From Prosapia bicincta (Eukaryota > Arthropoda > Insecta > Hemiptera > Cercopidae): a stretch of 64,000 bases of DNA. The DNA is taken from positions 82,586,595 to 82,650,594 of the forward strand of contig JBAIZL010000003.1 in the NCBI GenBank assembly GCA_036971475.1. Reading direction: 5' to 3'. Shown in pieces: positions 1 to 11,777 of the stretch. The number at the start of each line of letters is the position of its first letter. The stretch's first letter is position 1. Below the pieces are notes generated by a model that was not told the origin of the DNA, did no database searches, and saw nothing but the letters and a program-made list of their open reading frames with translations. The translations under genes and the position numbers were made by a program.

Positions 1-1418
1 CCAGTAATATAAACATTTTAATAAAAGTCAATTCCTACTTAAATCAACAAAGAAAAATTTTAATTTATAATTAAAAATAATATAAATATGTATATACCGT
101 GTTAGAATAACAATATTAAGTGGCAAAATAGAAAGCCAATTTCCTTGCAATTTTCCATTTTTCTTTCTACATATCGTGTTTGACTATTATTTTTATTTGT
201 TACAATTTATACACTCATTTTTTTTGTCACTTGCATTGTGTAGTATTTTTTTTCGCAGTATCCCTTTGTGAAACAAGGTTCAAACACCTTAATCCAGTTT
301 GTTTATTTTATTTTTTTCCTTCATTTTTAATGATAGAGCATTATTTATGATATTGTGTGGTAACCATGGCAACAATTAAAGGTTATACAATGGAGGTTAT
401 TCAAATAGATCTTTGAGAATTTCATATCTAGCTATAGAATGTTGGCTCAGTGCCAAAAAGTGCTAGGCTTTGAACATAAAGATACTCAGTTCGAATCCTA
501 CCTAGATACCCAATTTTTTTAAAAATTAATTATTGAATAAATATTTGTAAACAATGAATTAACATCAGTTGTCATTCGCTATAGGTTTAAAAAAAGTATC
601 TGAATTTTTGATTGGATGAACAGAAATGTATTTTATTAACGATTGAAAATGTATACAAGATATATATCAGGAGAGTGTGAATTAATAGAAGGAATTTAGA
701 GAGGATATGCCTTTACCAAAAAAAAAAAATTGATAAAAACGAACATCAATCTCAATCAATTAGTTAAAAGTGATCACCATCATTGTTAAGAGAAACTTTA
801 ATTCACAAGAACACAAAACTTCGGGAAAAGGCGCCTCTCATCAGTTAAACACAAGTAAGCAAAATTACATAAAATTACATGTTTGGGAAAGAAGAAAAAC
901 ACTGTTTTTTTATAAAAAAAACAACCTGCTTCTTAAAAAATAAACGAATATATAATTTTTACTTACTAAAAAGTGAAAAATAATTTTCCAATAATGAAAA
1001 CACAATTTATCATAAGCTTATAACACACAAAATTTTGTAATCGGCACTGAATACTTAGACACATTTAACATGACAAATAAAGTGCTATTACATGATGTTG
1101 GAGCACCTTGCCTTATAGAATAACAAATGATATAAACACAGGCTATTCAATCATTTCTTTCATGGATTTATTTTATAAATATAAAAAATGTATTAAATAT
1201 ATGATACAAAGGTTTAAAGAGATATTATCTCATATTTATAAGCATCGGGAGCAATTGCATTTCATGTAAATCTTTCAAAGAAAGTTGACTAGTCTGCAAT
1301 CTGCATATCTTGACAAAAAATATGAAATCACATATCTTTTATTGGAAAAATCTGATATTATATGGTCTTTGCCGAGAACAAAGATTATTGTCCTGTGTAC
1401 TCTCATATCAAATACATG

Positions 1419-1450
<32 letters not shown>

Positions 1451-2290
1451 AATTTGATAGTCAAGTTATATATGAATTTATCTGTTGATATTTAGTGACG
1501 TAATGAAGTTTTCACCCGAGGATTATCGAATATCTTGATTATGGTAAATAAACTAAATCATATTTTCAGTGTATATATTTTGGCTTATCTCATTCGAGTT
1601 ATACCAAGTTATATATCAATATAGGTAGACCATTGAAAAAAGTAACTTTCATGAGGAAAATTTGTTCATCCGATGGTGTTCGTCCCAAGCAGTTCTCTCA
1701 AGCAAAAAATATACAAAAATCTGTTCCTTTATACTTTTTTTCTATATTATTTTTATTGTTTGGTAGAATACTACATAAAATAAATGCTGTGATTGCTTAT
1801 TTATCATTTATTAATATTAGTTGTATATAGTTCATAATCCTAAATTTTAAAAAAACCTTTATTTTTTCAATATAAAATAGTGTATTACTGTCTCAAAATC
1901 AGATGGTTTGTGATGTAGCAATAGTGGGGCCACCAGTAGGGTTTTCCCTTTCATTTGCAAGCCAAATCACGTTGATTGGTTTAATACTTTCAACATTTTT
2001 GAGGAACAAACTTTATAAAAAACATACGCATCGGACACAGAGCCTCCTCTTTTTTGAAGTCTGTTAAAAAGAATTCGAATCATATTTAACCATACAAAGC
2101 TCAAAGATATAAAGTTTCAATGTAAAATAGTGACAAAATAATTTTAAACACCGTGTATGTTAAAAATTGAATACATATAAAATTGTCAGCAGCTTAGACA
2201 AGAATACAATTACCAGTAATCACCAATACCAATAACATGTGATTTTTTGTTGCTGTCGTTCTTGTATCCATGGATAGACAATGCAGTGTT
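1..2290. other. A+T-rich intergenic DNA
   Basis: No gene recognised. It contains an A run (about 1422-1447), short ORFs without homology, and a weak tRNA-like stretch near 424-510 (see rejected items). Confidence 0.5.
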
Positions 2291-2319
2291 TTATAAAATT
2301 TCTCTAAGGTCCGTCAAAG

Positions 2320-2465
2320 GTCTTGACTACTACTGCTGCCCACAGTGGTGCATCAGGACTGTACAGGATTTCTCGCAGTGAGTCCTTGAGTGGAACCATT
2401 TCTACTTTTAGTATATTCGCGGTGACAGCTGGACAATCCAAGATGTGAGTTGGATTTCAGGGCAG
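2320..2465 (-). pseudogene. possible LINE ORF2 C-terminal scrap
   Basis: The minus strand reads ILDCPAVTANILKVEMVPLK followed by LREILYSPDAPLWAA. The H/L-x-DCPA pattern resembles the segment after the zinc-knuckle-like C-terminus of insect RNase H-bearing LINEs. It is short, without boundaries and could be chance. Confidence 0.25.
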
Positions 2466-2934
2466 TTATTGAAACAGACATAAAGTGATTTTATATATTT
2501 ACTAACTTACCAGTTGTGTGTTGCTGTGATATCAAAATAAAGGAATCCCAAGAAAACTCGATATAGAAAAATTTAATTTTCATTTTTATGAAAATAGATT
2601 ATATACATTGGAGAAATTTTTCAAAATGTCGTTTTTATTTGTTTTTTTTATTTGAGCTTTATATTTAATTTTTTTAGATAAATACATCTCCCAATACGAA
2701 TCTGATCCATTTCAAAATTAAATTAACTATATTCATGAATTCTAACTTGTATTTATTGTCACTGAAGAACAACTATAACCCACTGCCCATTGAATACGAA
2801 ATCATTCTGCATCATGCATTACTGAATTCCAATAAGTAATTCTAGAATTAAAGTGTAAAAATAAAAAACTAATTCGTATTTCCCAGAACAAAATAATATC
2901 GCCAAATATGTGTGCTTGGCGTGTGTTACCTTTA

Positions 2935-4278
2935 TACGAGGGCTATTCAGAAAGTAAGGAGCGTTTTTATTTAAAATTTAAATTTAAAAAAAAAAGTTAA
3001 ATAAAAAATTTGTATTATATACATCTAAAAGAGCAACTAAAATACTACTTTTCTACGTAGTCGCCAAACAAAGTGAGACATTTATCGTAGCGATGGACAA
3101 GCTTTGAAATTCCTTCATCATAGAAATCTGCCGCCTGCGATCTCAGCCACTCAGTGACGCGCACCTTGAGCTCTGCATCGTCGTCAAAGCTCTGTGTTGC
3201 TAGCCAGGTCTTCATTCTTGGAAACAAGTGAAAATCGCTTGGTGCAAGGTCAGGACTATAGGGCGGATGAGGAAAAACCTCCCATTTGAATGACTCAAGG
3301 AGTTCTTTGGTGTGGTTTGCTGTGTGAGGTCGGGCATTGTCATGCACAAACAAAGGTTTTGACGTCAATTTCCCTCGGCGCTTGTTTTGAACTGCTCTAC
3401 TAAGGTTGCACAAAGTTTCACAGTACCGCTCAGAGTTTATTGTTGCACCACATTCAAGAAAGTCAATAAGAAGCACACCTTGCCTGTCCTAAAAAATTGT
3501 CGCCATAATCTTCCTTGATGAAAATGTTTGCAAACATTTTCTTGGTTTTTTTGGGGAGCTTGTGTGCCCCCACTCCATGGACTGTAATTTCGTTTCGCAA
3601 TTAACATGTTTTATCCATGTCTCATCACCAGTTACGATGCGATCCAGTAGTTAATCACCATGTCTGTCGTAGGCATCCAGAAATGTCAAACTTGCCTCCA
3701 TTCGCTGACTGTAATGGTGGTCAGTGAGCATTTTCGGCACCCATCTTGCACAAAATTTGTGGTAGCCTAACTTTTGTGTGACAATTTCAAACAACAAAGT
3801 CTGTGAAATTTGTGAGAAACAAAGCGAAAGCTCCTTTATTGTGAATCGGCGGTTTCGCAAACCTTTTCATCAACTTTAGCGACCAGTTCATCAGTCACAA
3901 TGCTTGGGCGTCCGCTTTCGTTTCGTCATGAACGTCAGTTTGGTCCTTTTTAAACTGAATGCACCATTTTCTCACAGAATTTTCATTCATTACGTTGTTT
4001 CCGTAAACTTCACACTTGGCAATAAATGTCTATCGGTTTTAAGTTTTTTGCCAACAAAAACCGTATCACTGACCGCACCTCACAACTGGCAAGATTTTCA
4101 ATCGCAACACACATCTTCAGTTGAAATTGCGACAAAACTGGCAACGCGGAAATGTTTCTGTTGTCACTGCTGGACGCCGACTGAGTTGCCGAGTGCGCAA
4201 GCACCAAAATGTACGAGATCGGCGCGTGCCTAGAGGTGTCAGACAGAAACGTTCCTTACTTTCTGAATGGCCCTTGTA
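2935..4278 (-). mobile_element. mariner transposon, near full length, inactivated
   Basis: 1344 bp bounded by imperfect ~30-bp terminal inverted repeats (left begins TACGAGGGCTATTCAG, right, read inward, TACAAGGGCCATTCAG), each next to TA, the mariner target duplication. The minus strand encodes a broken transposase. It shows the helix-turn-helix region (4207-3870), GDETWIKH with the first catalytic Asp (~3620), FVHDNARPHTA with the second and PYSPDLAPSDFHLFP with the third (3470-3045), a D,D34D arrangement. A Trp-to-stop change lies at about 3490 and frameshifts occur in the N-terminal half. It is a cut-and-paste element of the Tc1/mariner superfamily. Confidence 0.9.
3045..3476 (-). pseudogene. 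mariner transposase, C-terminal catalytic part
   Basis: 143 codons with VHDNARPHTA (second catalytic Asp), then SPDLAPSDFHLFP (third Asp) and a C-terminus LVHRYDKCLTLFGDYVEK typical of mariner. It is the 3' part of the transposase of the surrounding element; the stop just upstream separates it from the first catalytic block. Confidence 0.88.
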
Positions 4279-4295
4279 TAATGTTATAAACATTA

Positions 4296-5250
4296 TATAA
4301 AGGTAACACACGCCGGGCACACATATTTCTAAAACACCTTAATTCCATACACCCAAAACTAACACACACCATCGAAACAGAACAACAAAACTCTCTCAAC
4401 TTCCTAGACCTTACAATTAAACAAACAAACAAACACATAAATTCAACATACACCGAAAACCCTCTAGTACCAATACAACCACACACAACTCCTCAAACCA
4501 CCCTCACTAACATAAACTAGCCGCTTACAACACCGTGATTTATCGCCTGCTTAAAACACCGTTAGACAAAGAAGAACACTACCAGGAGTTAAACACCATA
4601 AAACATATAGCACAAACTAACAGATACAACCCAACAATGATTGACAAATTATACAACCGCCTAAAAAATAATCTAATAACCCAAATACAAACACACAACA
4701 GGACATTCCTATAAAATACTTATCAATACCATACAGATCATCAAAAACCCACAATCTAACCAACACACTACGAAAATACAACTACAAAATAGCTTACTCC
4801 ACACTCAACACTCTCAATAAACAATTTAAACCCAACAACAAAATCGATGACATTTACAATGCCACTGGAGTTTACAAACTAACTTGCAGTACGTGCCCCA
4901 GTTTTTACATAGGGAGGTACTTCTACAAACGTTACCAAGAACATTTAAAAGCACTAACAAACAATAACTACCAATCAAACTTCCCCGATCATCTCAACTC
5001 CACAAAACATGACTACACAGACGAAACATCTAACCTACAAATTCTTCATAAACAACACCGAAATAACCAACCCTACACAACCGAACAATATGAAATATAC
5101 AGACACTTCAAACTACACCCTACACACATACTCAATACACAATTACATTACAACTCACACACACTTTTTGACATCATACCTCCTAATACTTACAAAATAC
5201 ACCCACACCACCATAATATCCCATCACCCTAACCTACGTAAACCTTGAGA
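4296..5250 (+). mobile_element. Penelope-like element, 3' remnant (RT end + GIY-YIG)
   Basis: Broken plus-strand frames read IETEQQNSLNFLDLTI (end of PLE reverse transcriptase palm), a connector, then GVYKLTCSTCPSFYIGRYF and RYQEHLKAL, a GIY-YIG endonuclease with the CxxC pair found in PLEs. The 5' part with the catalytic YVDD is absent. The codon bias is A/C-rich, unlike the other PLEs here, so this is a separate lineage. The mariner at 2935-4278 sits directly upstream. Confidence 0.75.
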
Positions 5251-5299
5251 TCAGTTACGGTCTGAGTTGACAATGGGACACATCTCCTGAAACGGCCAT

Positions 5300-6400
5300 C
5301 CTCAACAAATAAAAGTAAGTGCTACTATAGGCAAGTTTATTAATATTTACAAGTATTAGTGAAAACTAGTAGCTCATATGGAGATGGAATCATCAAATAT
5401 TAATATTAAGACTTAATGAATCATTTTTGTGTATGTAAAATGATTGTCAAAGGAAAAATAAAATTTCAAGTTAAATAAAAAGTAAGAAATATGAAACGAG
5501 GTAATTAAAGTTATGAATTAATAACCAAAATGATCAAAGGATAAAAATGATAAATATAAATATTAAAAAACCTTTAAATAAGTAATAAAACAACATAACC
5601 AGATACATTTTTAAAACTTTATAGGTTCAAAGGGGTAAGGTGAAAAAATAACATCAATTAAAAAAAAATCAAAAAGATGTATGAAAAAATATCATGAAAT
5701 ATATATTGGCACTACTGATATTATAAGTAGTGTCAAAAGATATAAAAAGGAGAAACAGCAAAAGGAAGAAAAAATAAAATAATTGTTGAATTTTGTTTTG
5801 TTTTGAAGTTCCTTCATGTAATTTATATTTGCCCAAAGCTAACTGTGCCTTGAGAAAAACTGCAACATTTTCATGATTCAGGCTTCAAAATAGCATTACA
5901 GAAGATCCCAAACCATATTAGAATGGACAGAAAGAAAACAAAGTGACACCTTGCAAAGTGTGACAGCTCTCTACCGAAGGCCCACATAAATATTTCATTA
6001 GTCTCGGAATACTCAAGAAAACACGCTGTACATGTGATAAAAGTTTAAAAATGTGGCAAGATGAAGGACTGCAACCTTGTATTAGACCCAGCTCAAGGAC
6101 TCTCCCATGGTCTGAATGTCTTGCTTTTTTTTGCTGAGGTACAGTTATGATTAAGCTTAAATTTACCCCTCTGTAAATTTATGGCTAGAATGGATGAAGA
6201 CCATCTGTATACCTAATCAGTACTTGATGATCCCAATGATGGCTCATTCAAAGCACTACTGACTTCAACAGCATCCAAGTGCATACACAAATCCGTACAC
6301 GCCAAATTCAACTATACTGAAACTGAATCAGCTATGCCGACTTGATTGTTGACGCGTATTTGTGTTGACGTATTTCATTTGAGGTTAGTTATTGCTGACT
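5300..6400. other. no recognised gene
   Basis: A+T-rich DNA with no supported reading frame. 5780-6300 is somewhat less A+T-rich and may be an old repeat I do not recognise. Confidence 0.4.
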
Positions 6401-6404
6401 TGGT

Positions 6405-6830
6405 GCTAACTGCTGAAAAGAAAACTTTTATTATTGAGTTATATTTTCGCTCATTTGGAATTGGATGTATGGATGGGCTAAGTTTGTCACACACTGCATT
6501 ACGTTTTCTGGAACAATTTCACAAAAACTGGCCTAGTAACTCTGTGATTATCAGTGTAGTTGACACATGTTGAAGACCAGGGCACAGCGAAAGGGCTTTT
6601 CAGACCACCCGATTAATGTCTATACAAGTGTTACAGTCACCGAAGAGAATCCTAAACCGAACATTTTTGTAACTTGATTCAAGCAATAAGTCGGTAAAAA
6701 GAATGTTCAAAAACATTGGTGGTTTTCCCTACAAGATTCAAACTGTACAACCTTCGAACTGTGTAAACAAAACAACGGAGTTCAGTACTGTGGATTGATG
6801 TCACCAATGTGCTATGGAAGACCCTAGTTT
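6405..6830 (+). pseudogene. decayed DUF4817-type (Tc1/mariner-like) transposase, N-terminal part
   Basis: Broken plus-strand frames read LTAEKKTFIIELYFRSFG, a FLEQFHKNWPSNSV segment, SPKRILNR and, at the end, FPYKIQTVQPSNCVNK. The order 'E-x-x-x-ii-YF', 'FxxxxP', 'SPxxSxRR' and 'PYKIQxVQ' is that of the N-terminal DNA-binding region of insect DUF4817 transposases. The catalytic domain is not seen. Confidence 0.55.
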
Positions 6831-7556
6831 TTGAATGAACTATAACATATTATAATATTGATTGTTAAATATTATATTTTGAATAAATTTATTTATTAAT
6901 ATCAAATAAATATTCTAGCTTTAAACAGAGGAAGACCATAAGCTTAAAATACACGAATAAAGAAGCCCAGTTGAAGATATCATGTCGTTGTTGTGCTCAA
7001 GTCTTAATTGTTTTGCTGTAGAAAATATTGATATCCTACACCATATTATAAAACGCAAATGATATAACTGATACACCTTTACTATAAAGTAAGATGTTTT
7101 CAAATCAATCACTCATTCATAACTAAAACATTGTTTCCATCTTGAACTTGAACAAGTTTAAAATATAAGCATGCTAGTCTATAGATGCACTTGCTCTGAC
7201 TCTGAACAAGATTGACGCTTTCATCAATTCATTTTCCAATTTCCTTAAAAGGGCGGTTTTAAATCAAAATCGAAGTAGATGCTACTTTAAAGGAGTGTTA
7301 ATATATTATTTTATAGTGAATGGAGCAGATGAAAAATCTGTAAACAATGAAATAAATAGTGATATACATTATTTAAAAAAACAGGACTTTTGTGGTAGAG
7401 TAAAAATAAACTGTACATAATTGTAGTGAATTTATTTGTGAATAGTTATTTCCTCCATATTGCAAATAATATTCCCAAGGGCAAACAGATTTCTTACCAC
7501 TTTTTAAAAAAATCATTGAAAAGAGTTTTTACTATGTCACTGATAGATTTTATATA

Positions 7557-8024
7557 CAGTAGAACCTCTCTAATTCGTCACCGTATTCATCACAGTAATA
7601 ACAAACATCGTCTGCACTGTCACGTAGTAAAAACACCATAAGAAAAGTATTCTTTAGTACAAAAGAAAATGACAGACTTTTTTAAAAAAACTAATATTTA
7701 AATACACTGTATTGTTTCTTGATAGTGTAATTGTAATAACAAGGTCTATTACAGACACAAGGTACTATATTAGGTTTTTTGTGTGTCTTTTATGAAAATA
7801 GAGTAAGGTATTCTATTTGTAATTACAAACTATACTGCAGACTACTAGTGTTTTAAGTGTTGTTGAGTTTTTCGGCTGACACAAATAATGTAACTATAAC
7901 AATAATTACATTACATACCTATTCAAGTATTTATTTGCTATGTTTACCAAGTCAAGTTCAAAACTTCCGTAATTCATCGCCTCCTTGGTACTGAACGTGT
8001 AGGATTAGAGAGGTTCTCTACTAT
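7557..8024. mobile_element. Tigger/pogo-type MITE, copy 1
   Basis: The left end CAGTAGAACCTCTCTAATTC and the right end (inward GAGAACCTCTCTAATCC) are inverted repeats of the pogo/Tigger type flanked by TA. The interior has no open frame. It shares internal blocks such as TAATAACAAACATCGTC and CACTGTCACGTAGTA with the element at 20968-21466, so both are copies of one family. Confidence 0.75.
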
Positions 8025-8509
8025 ATCTAAGAATAATTCATTTTCCATGTAGAATCTAAATATAGAATAAAGCTTTTATAATATTACATTAAACATCTAT
8101 TTTTCGTTTTGTTTTAAAATATAAATAATAAGACATTCTTCATACACCAATAAAATTTATATTTTCACAAATATATCACATTTAATTTTTATTTTAAACA
8201 AAAACTTTTAAACTACATAAATCTTTATGCATAAATATTCACAAAAGTTTATAAAACTTTAAAAATCATTCAACCAAGGACCCATTGGATATTAATATAA
8301 GTTTAGTGCAAATAACATATTACAAAGAAGGTAAATATTACAGATAGAGACATAATAAAAGCAAAAACTTCTGTAACCAAATTTACTGTTAAATACAGTA
8401 CTTTAGCAATGCATACTGTATTCATATTGCGATGTATTCTGCCAATCATCCATCAGATTGCTACAATTTTGAGCCTCAGCACAAATACAATAAAGCATCA
8501 TTAAACTCC

Positions 8510-10140
8510 TTGACACATTAACTGCAAGCGGGTCACCAGAGACTGACATTGACACTCATTAGTAAGAGCTTCATTGTGGCTCAGCCATCAAAGTCAATGT
8601 TTGAGGTTGACACTGACTGTATAGCCTGTCTGTAGTAGTGATGGCTATTGCTTTGTAGGTGTTGCGTATTGATCCCTAGTGGCCGACATTGGCACTCATT
8701 AGTAAGAGCTTCATGGCGACCAAGCTATCGATGTCAATGTTTGAGGTTGACACTCGTCCTACTGACTGTATAGCCTGTCTGTAGTATTGATGGCTATTGC
8801 TTTGTAGGTGTTGCGTATTGATCCCTAGTAACCAACATTGGCACTCATTAGTAAGAGCTTCATGGCGACCAAGCTATCGATGTCAATATTTGAGGTTGAC
8901 ACTCGTCCTACTGACTGTATAGCTTGTCTGTAATAGTAATGGCTATTGCTTTATAGGTGTTGCGTATTAATCCCTAGTGGCCGACATTGGCACTCATTAG
9001 TAAGAGCTTCATGGCGACCAAGCTATCGATGTCAATATTTGAGGTTGACACTCGTCCTACTGACTGTATAGCTTGTCTGTAATAGTGATGGCTATTGCTT
9101 TGTAGGTGTTGCGTATTGATCCCTAGTAACCAACATTGGCACTCATTAGTAAGAGCTTCATGGCGACCAAGCTATCGATGTCAATGTTTGAGGTTGACAC
9201 TCGTCCTACTGACTGTATAGCTTGTCTGTAGTAGTGATGGCTATTGCTTTGTAGGTGTTGCGTATTAATCCCTAGTGGCCGACATTGGCACTCATTAGTA
9301 AGAGCTTCATGGCGACCAAGCTATCGATGTCAATGTTTGAGGTTGACACTCGTCCTACTGACTGTATAGCTTGTCTGTAGTAGTGATGGCTATTGCTTTG
9401 TAGGTTTTGCGTATTGATCCCTAGTGGCCGACATTGGCACTCATTAGTAAGAGCTTCATGGCGACCAAGCTATCGATGTCAATGTTTGAGGTTGACACTC
9501 GTCCTACTGACTGTATAGGTTGTCTGTAGTAGTGATGGCTATTGCTTTGTAGGTTTTGCGTATTGATCCCTAGTGGCCGACATTGGCACTCATTAGTAAG
9601 AGCTTCATGGCGACCAAGCTATCGATGTCAATGTTTGAGGTTGACACTCGTCCTACTGACTGTATAGCTTGTCTGTAGTAGTGATGGCTATTGCTTTGTA
9701 GGTTTTGCGTATTGATCCCTAGTGGCCGACATTGGCACTCATTAGTAAGAGCTTCATGGCAACCAAGCTATTGATGTCATTGTTTGAGGTTGACACTCGT
9801 CCTACTGACTGTATAGCTTGTCTGTAGTAGTGATGGCTATTGCTTTGTAGGTTTTGCGTATTGATCCCTAGTGGCCGACATTGGCACTCATTAGTAAGAG
9901 CTTCATGGCGACCAAGCTATCGATGTCAATGTTTGAGGTTGACACTCGTCCTACTGACTGTATAGCTTGTCTGTAGTAGTGATGGCTATTGCTTTGTAGG
10001 TTTTGCGTATTGATCCCTAGTGGCCGACATTGGCACTCATTAGTAAGAGCTTCATGGCGACCAAGCTAGTGATGTCATTGTTTGAGGTTGACACTCGTCC
10101 TACTGACTGTATAGCTTGTCGGTAGTAGTGATGGCTATTG
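8510..10140. repeat. 149-bp satellite, 11 tandem copies
   Basis: The anchor CACTCATTAGTAAGAGCTTC recurs at about 8553, 8693, 8842, 8991, 9140, 9289, 9438, 9587, 9736, 9885 and 10034: an exact 149-bp step after a shorter first unit (140). Copies differ by few bases. In the middle of the array two variants (TAACCAAC and GGCCGAC junctions) alternate; the distal copies share GTAGGTTTTGCG. It lies about 1.4 kb downstream of the Sin3A stop. Confidence 0.95.
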
Positions 10141-10144
10141 CACA

Positions 10145-11540
10145 CTATTATACTTTGCAAGTTGAACAATAAATAACATTTTTCCAAATACAATATTTGT
10201 AAATATTTTACTCTAACAAATATATTTACTATAATTTAAAATAAATAACCTCAAATTTATATAAATTAAAGAGATCAATCTAAAAATCTATATAAAATAT
10301 AAATTTTCACATAAAACCATTATAACTATATACTTTTTTGTTTTTGCAAAGTAACCTTTTTTATGCCTTAGATAACAAATTAACCGAAATAGAGAGATCA
10401 AACCTGTCCTCAATATTATTACAATACTTAGAAGCAAAAATATTTTTCAAACATTTTTTTCTGATAAATACATGCTTACAATTATGGGTTGCCATTCACA
10501 CTGTAGACAGAAAACACTTGTGATAATACTTGTAACTCGATGGTATGAATGAATTGCTCACTGGAAGATAAGTATTAGTTCATTCAAAATAATCTCAAAC
10601 ATGCTCTGGAAAGCATTAGGTTGGTTTTTATTTTTCTACAATTTCTTTAATTTTAATAAAATAAATTTTTCATGTAAAAATTATTTGACATTTCATAAAA
10701 TTTTAAAAGTTATTTAAAAATTAAAATCAAAACTTTTCCTTTCAACTGTAATGGTTTAAAATTCTAATTAGTTGATGACGTCAAATTTGCTAATATTTTT
10801 GCAACATGAACTTAAATTACACACAACAGTTTCTAACGGCGACAGAGTTAAAATTATTAATTATTGTAAAAAGTTAAATTATACGCAAGTAATGAAACTC
10901 ATAATTTTAATTTTGTTGAAATTCCAGTTTAATATTTTACCTCAAATCATAACCTGAAATTTAAAGAAAAAATATTTAAGAAATTTTAGACATCATGTCG
11001 TGGAAGTTAAAATACAAAAGTACTATTAGAAACCTATTACAGCATCTTTCTGCTGTGACTGAATGCTAAGAGCCGCCTTGTTTTATTCCAAACAAGTTTT
11101 TAATTATGAAAAATTATATACAGAATAATATTTCAAACTAAACCTTTTATTTCAATATCCATGAAAATTTTTTAAACTCTTGAAAGTTTGCTGAAATAGT
11201 TTGAGGTAGAAAAATTGAGTATTTCATGTTACCATGAAAGTCTTCCCAGTTTGCTGATATAATTGAAACTAAACAATTTCAAAATGTTTATGTGCTTCGT
11301 CCTTTTGGGATTATATTTGTCCTCTAACTAACTTTAGTAGTTCAGAAGGCACACAAACTAGTTAATTAGATAAGAGAGTCGTTACACTTTTTCAGTAAAT
11401 ATTAAGTGAGCAATTCATACACAAGTATTTTATACGCATTAATGTAACACTATTTGAATTAAAAATTATACACACATATATTAGATACAAAAAAAGGAAA
11501 TGGTTTTATGCAATTACAACATTAAACATACAGCTTACAA
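10145..11540. other. A+T-rich DNA, includes Sin3A 3' flank
   Basis: No gene is supported. The part closest to 11544 should include the Sin3A 3' UTR on the minus strand, but its end cannot be placed. Confidence 0.4.
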
Positions 11541-11543
11541 TGT

Positions 11544-11777
11544 TCACTTCTCTTGCTTAATTCTGCGTACTTTAAACCTGTTATAAGATCTATAGGGTGG
11601 CTTGTTCAATGCATTATCTGTACGACAAAAAGTAACGTTGGGTACCGCATCAGGAGCTTTACCCATAAACCAGTCTCTTGCAGTCTCTTGTTGCTGCTTG
11701 CTCACGTTATTGGATGCCCAAGTTTTATACCAATCATGAAACTTCATTCCTAACTTTTTGGTTACAGCCTTGTGTGA
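11544..11777 (-). CDS. Sin3A: Sin3A last coding exon and stop
   Basis: Acceptor TTTGCAG, then [40 protein letters not shown] and [13 protein letters not shown] followed by a stop at 11544. W-MG-G-G-VP-TTC-like spacing and the terminal YRVKY-like motif identify the Sin3 C-terminus. The 3' UTR and poly(A) site lie below 11544; minus-strand AATAAA-type sequence occurs near 11140 but I cannot choose the site. Confidence 0.93.
   Translation of the reverse strand, partial: SHKAVTKKLGMKFHDWYKTWASNNVSKQQQETARDWFMGKAPDAVPNVTFCRTDNALNKPPYRSYNRFKVRRIKQEK

Noticed and set aside
424..515. tRNA-like sequence with A-box (TGGCTCAGTGC) and B-box (GTTCGAATCC) similarity and a following T run
   Set aside because: The T-stem does not pair and the 7-bp TATCTAG/CTAGATA pairing is at the wrong distance from the A-box. 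At best a tRNA pseudogene or SINE scrap.
5009..5248. 79-codon plus-strand ORF
   Set aside because: A shadow frame of the PLE GIY-YIG remnant; Thr/Tyr-rich because of the A/C-rich strand.
8510..10140. Regular repeats that could suggest a CRISPR array
   Set aside because: The whole 149-bp unit is repeated with no variable spacers, in eukaryotic intergenic DNA: a satellite.
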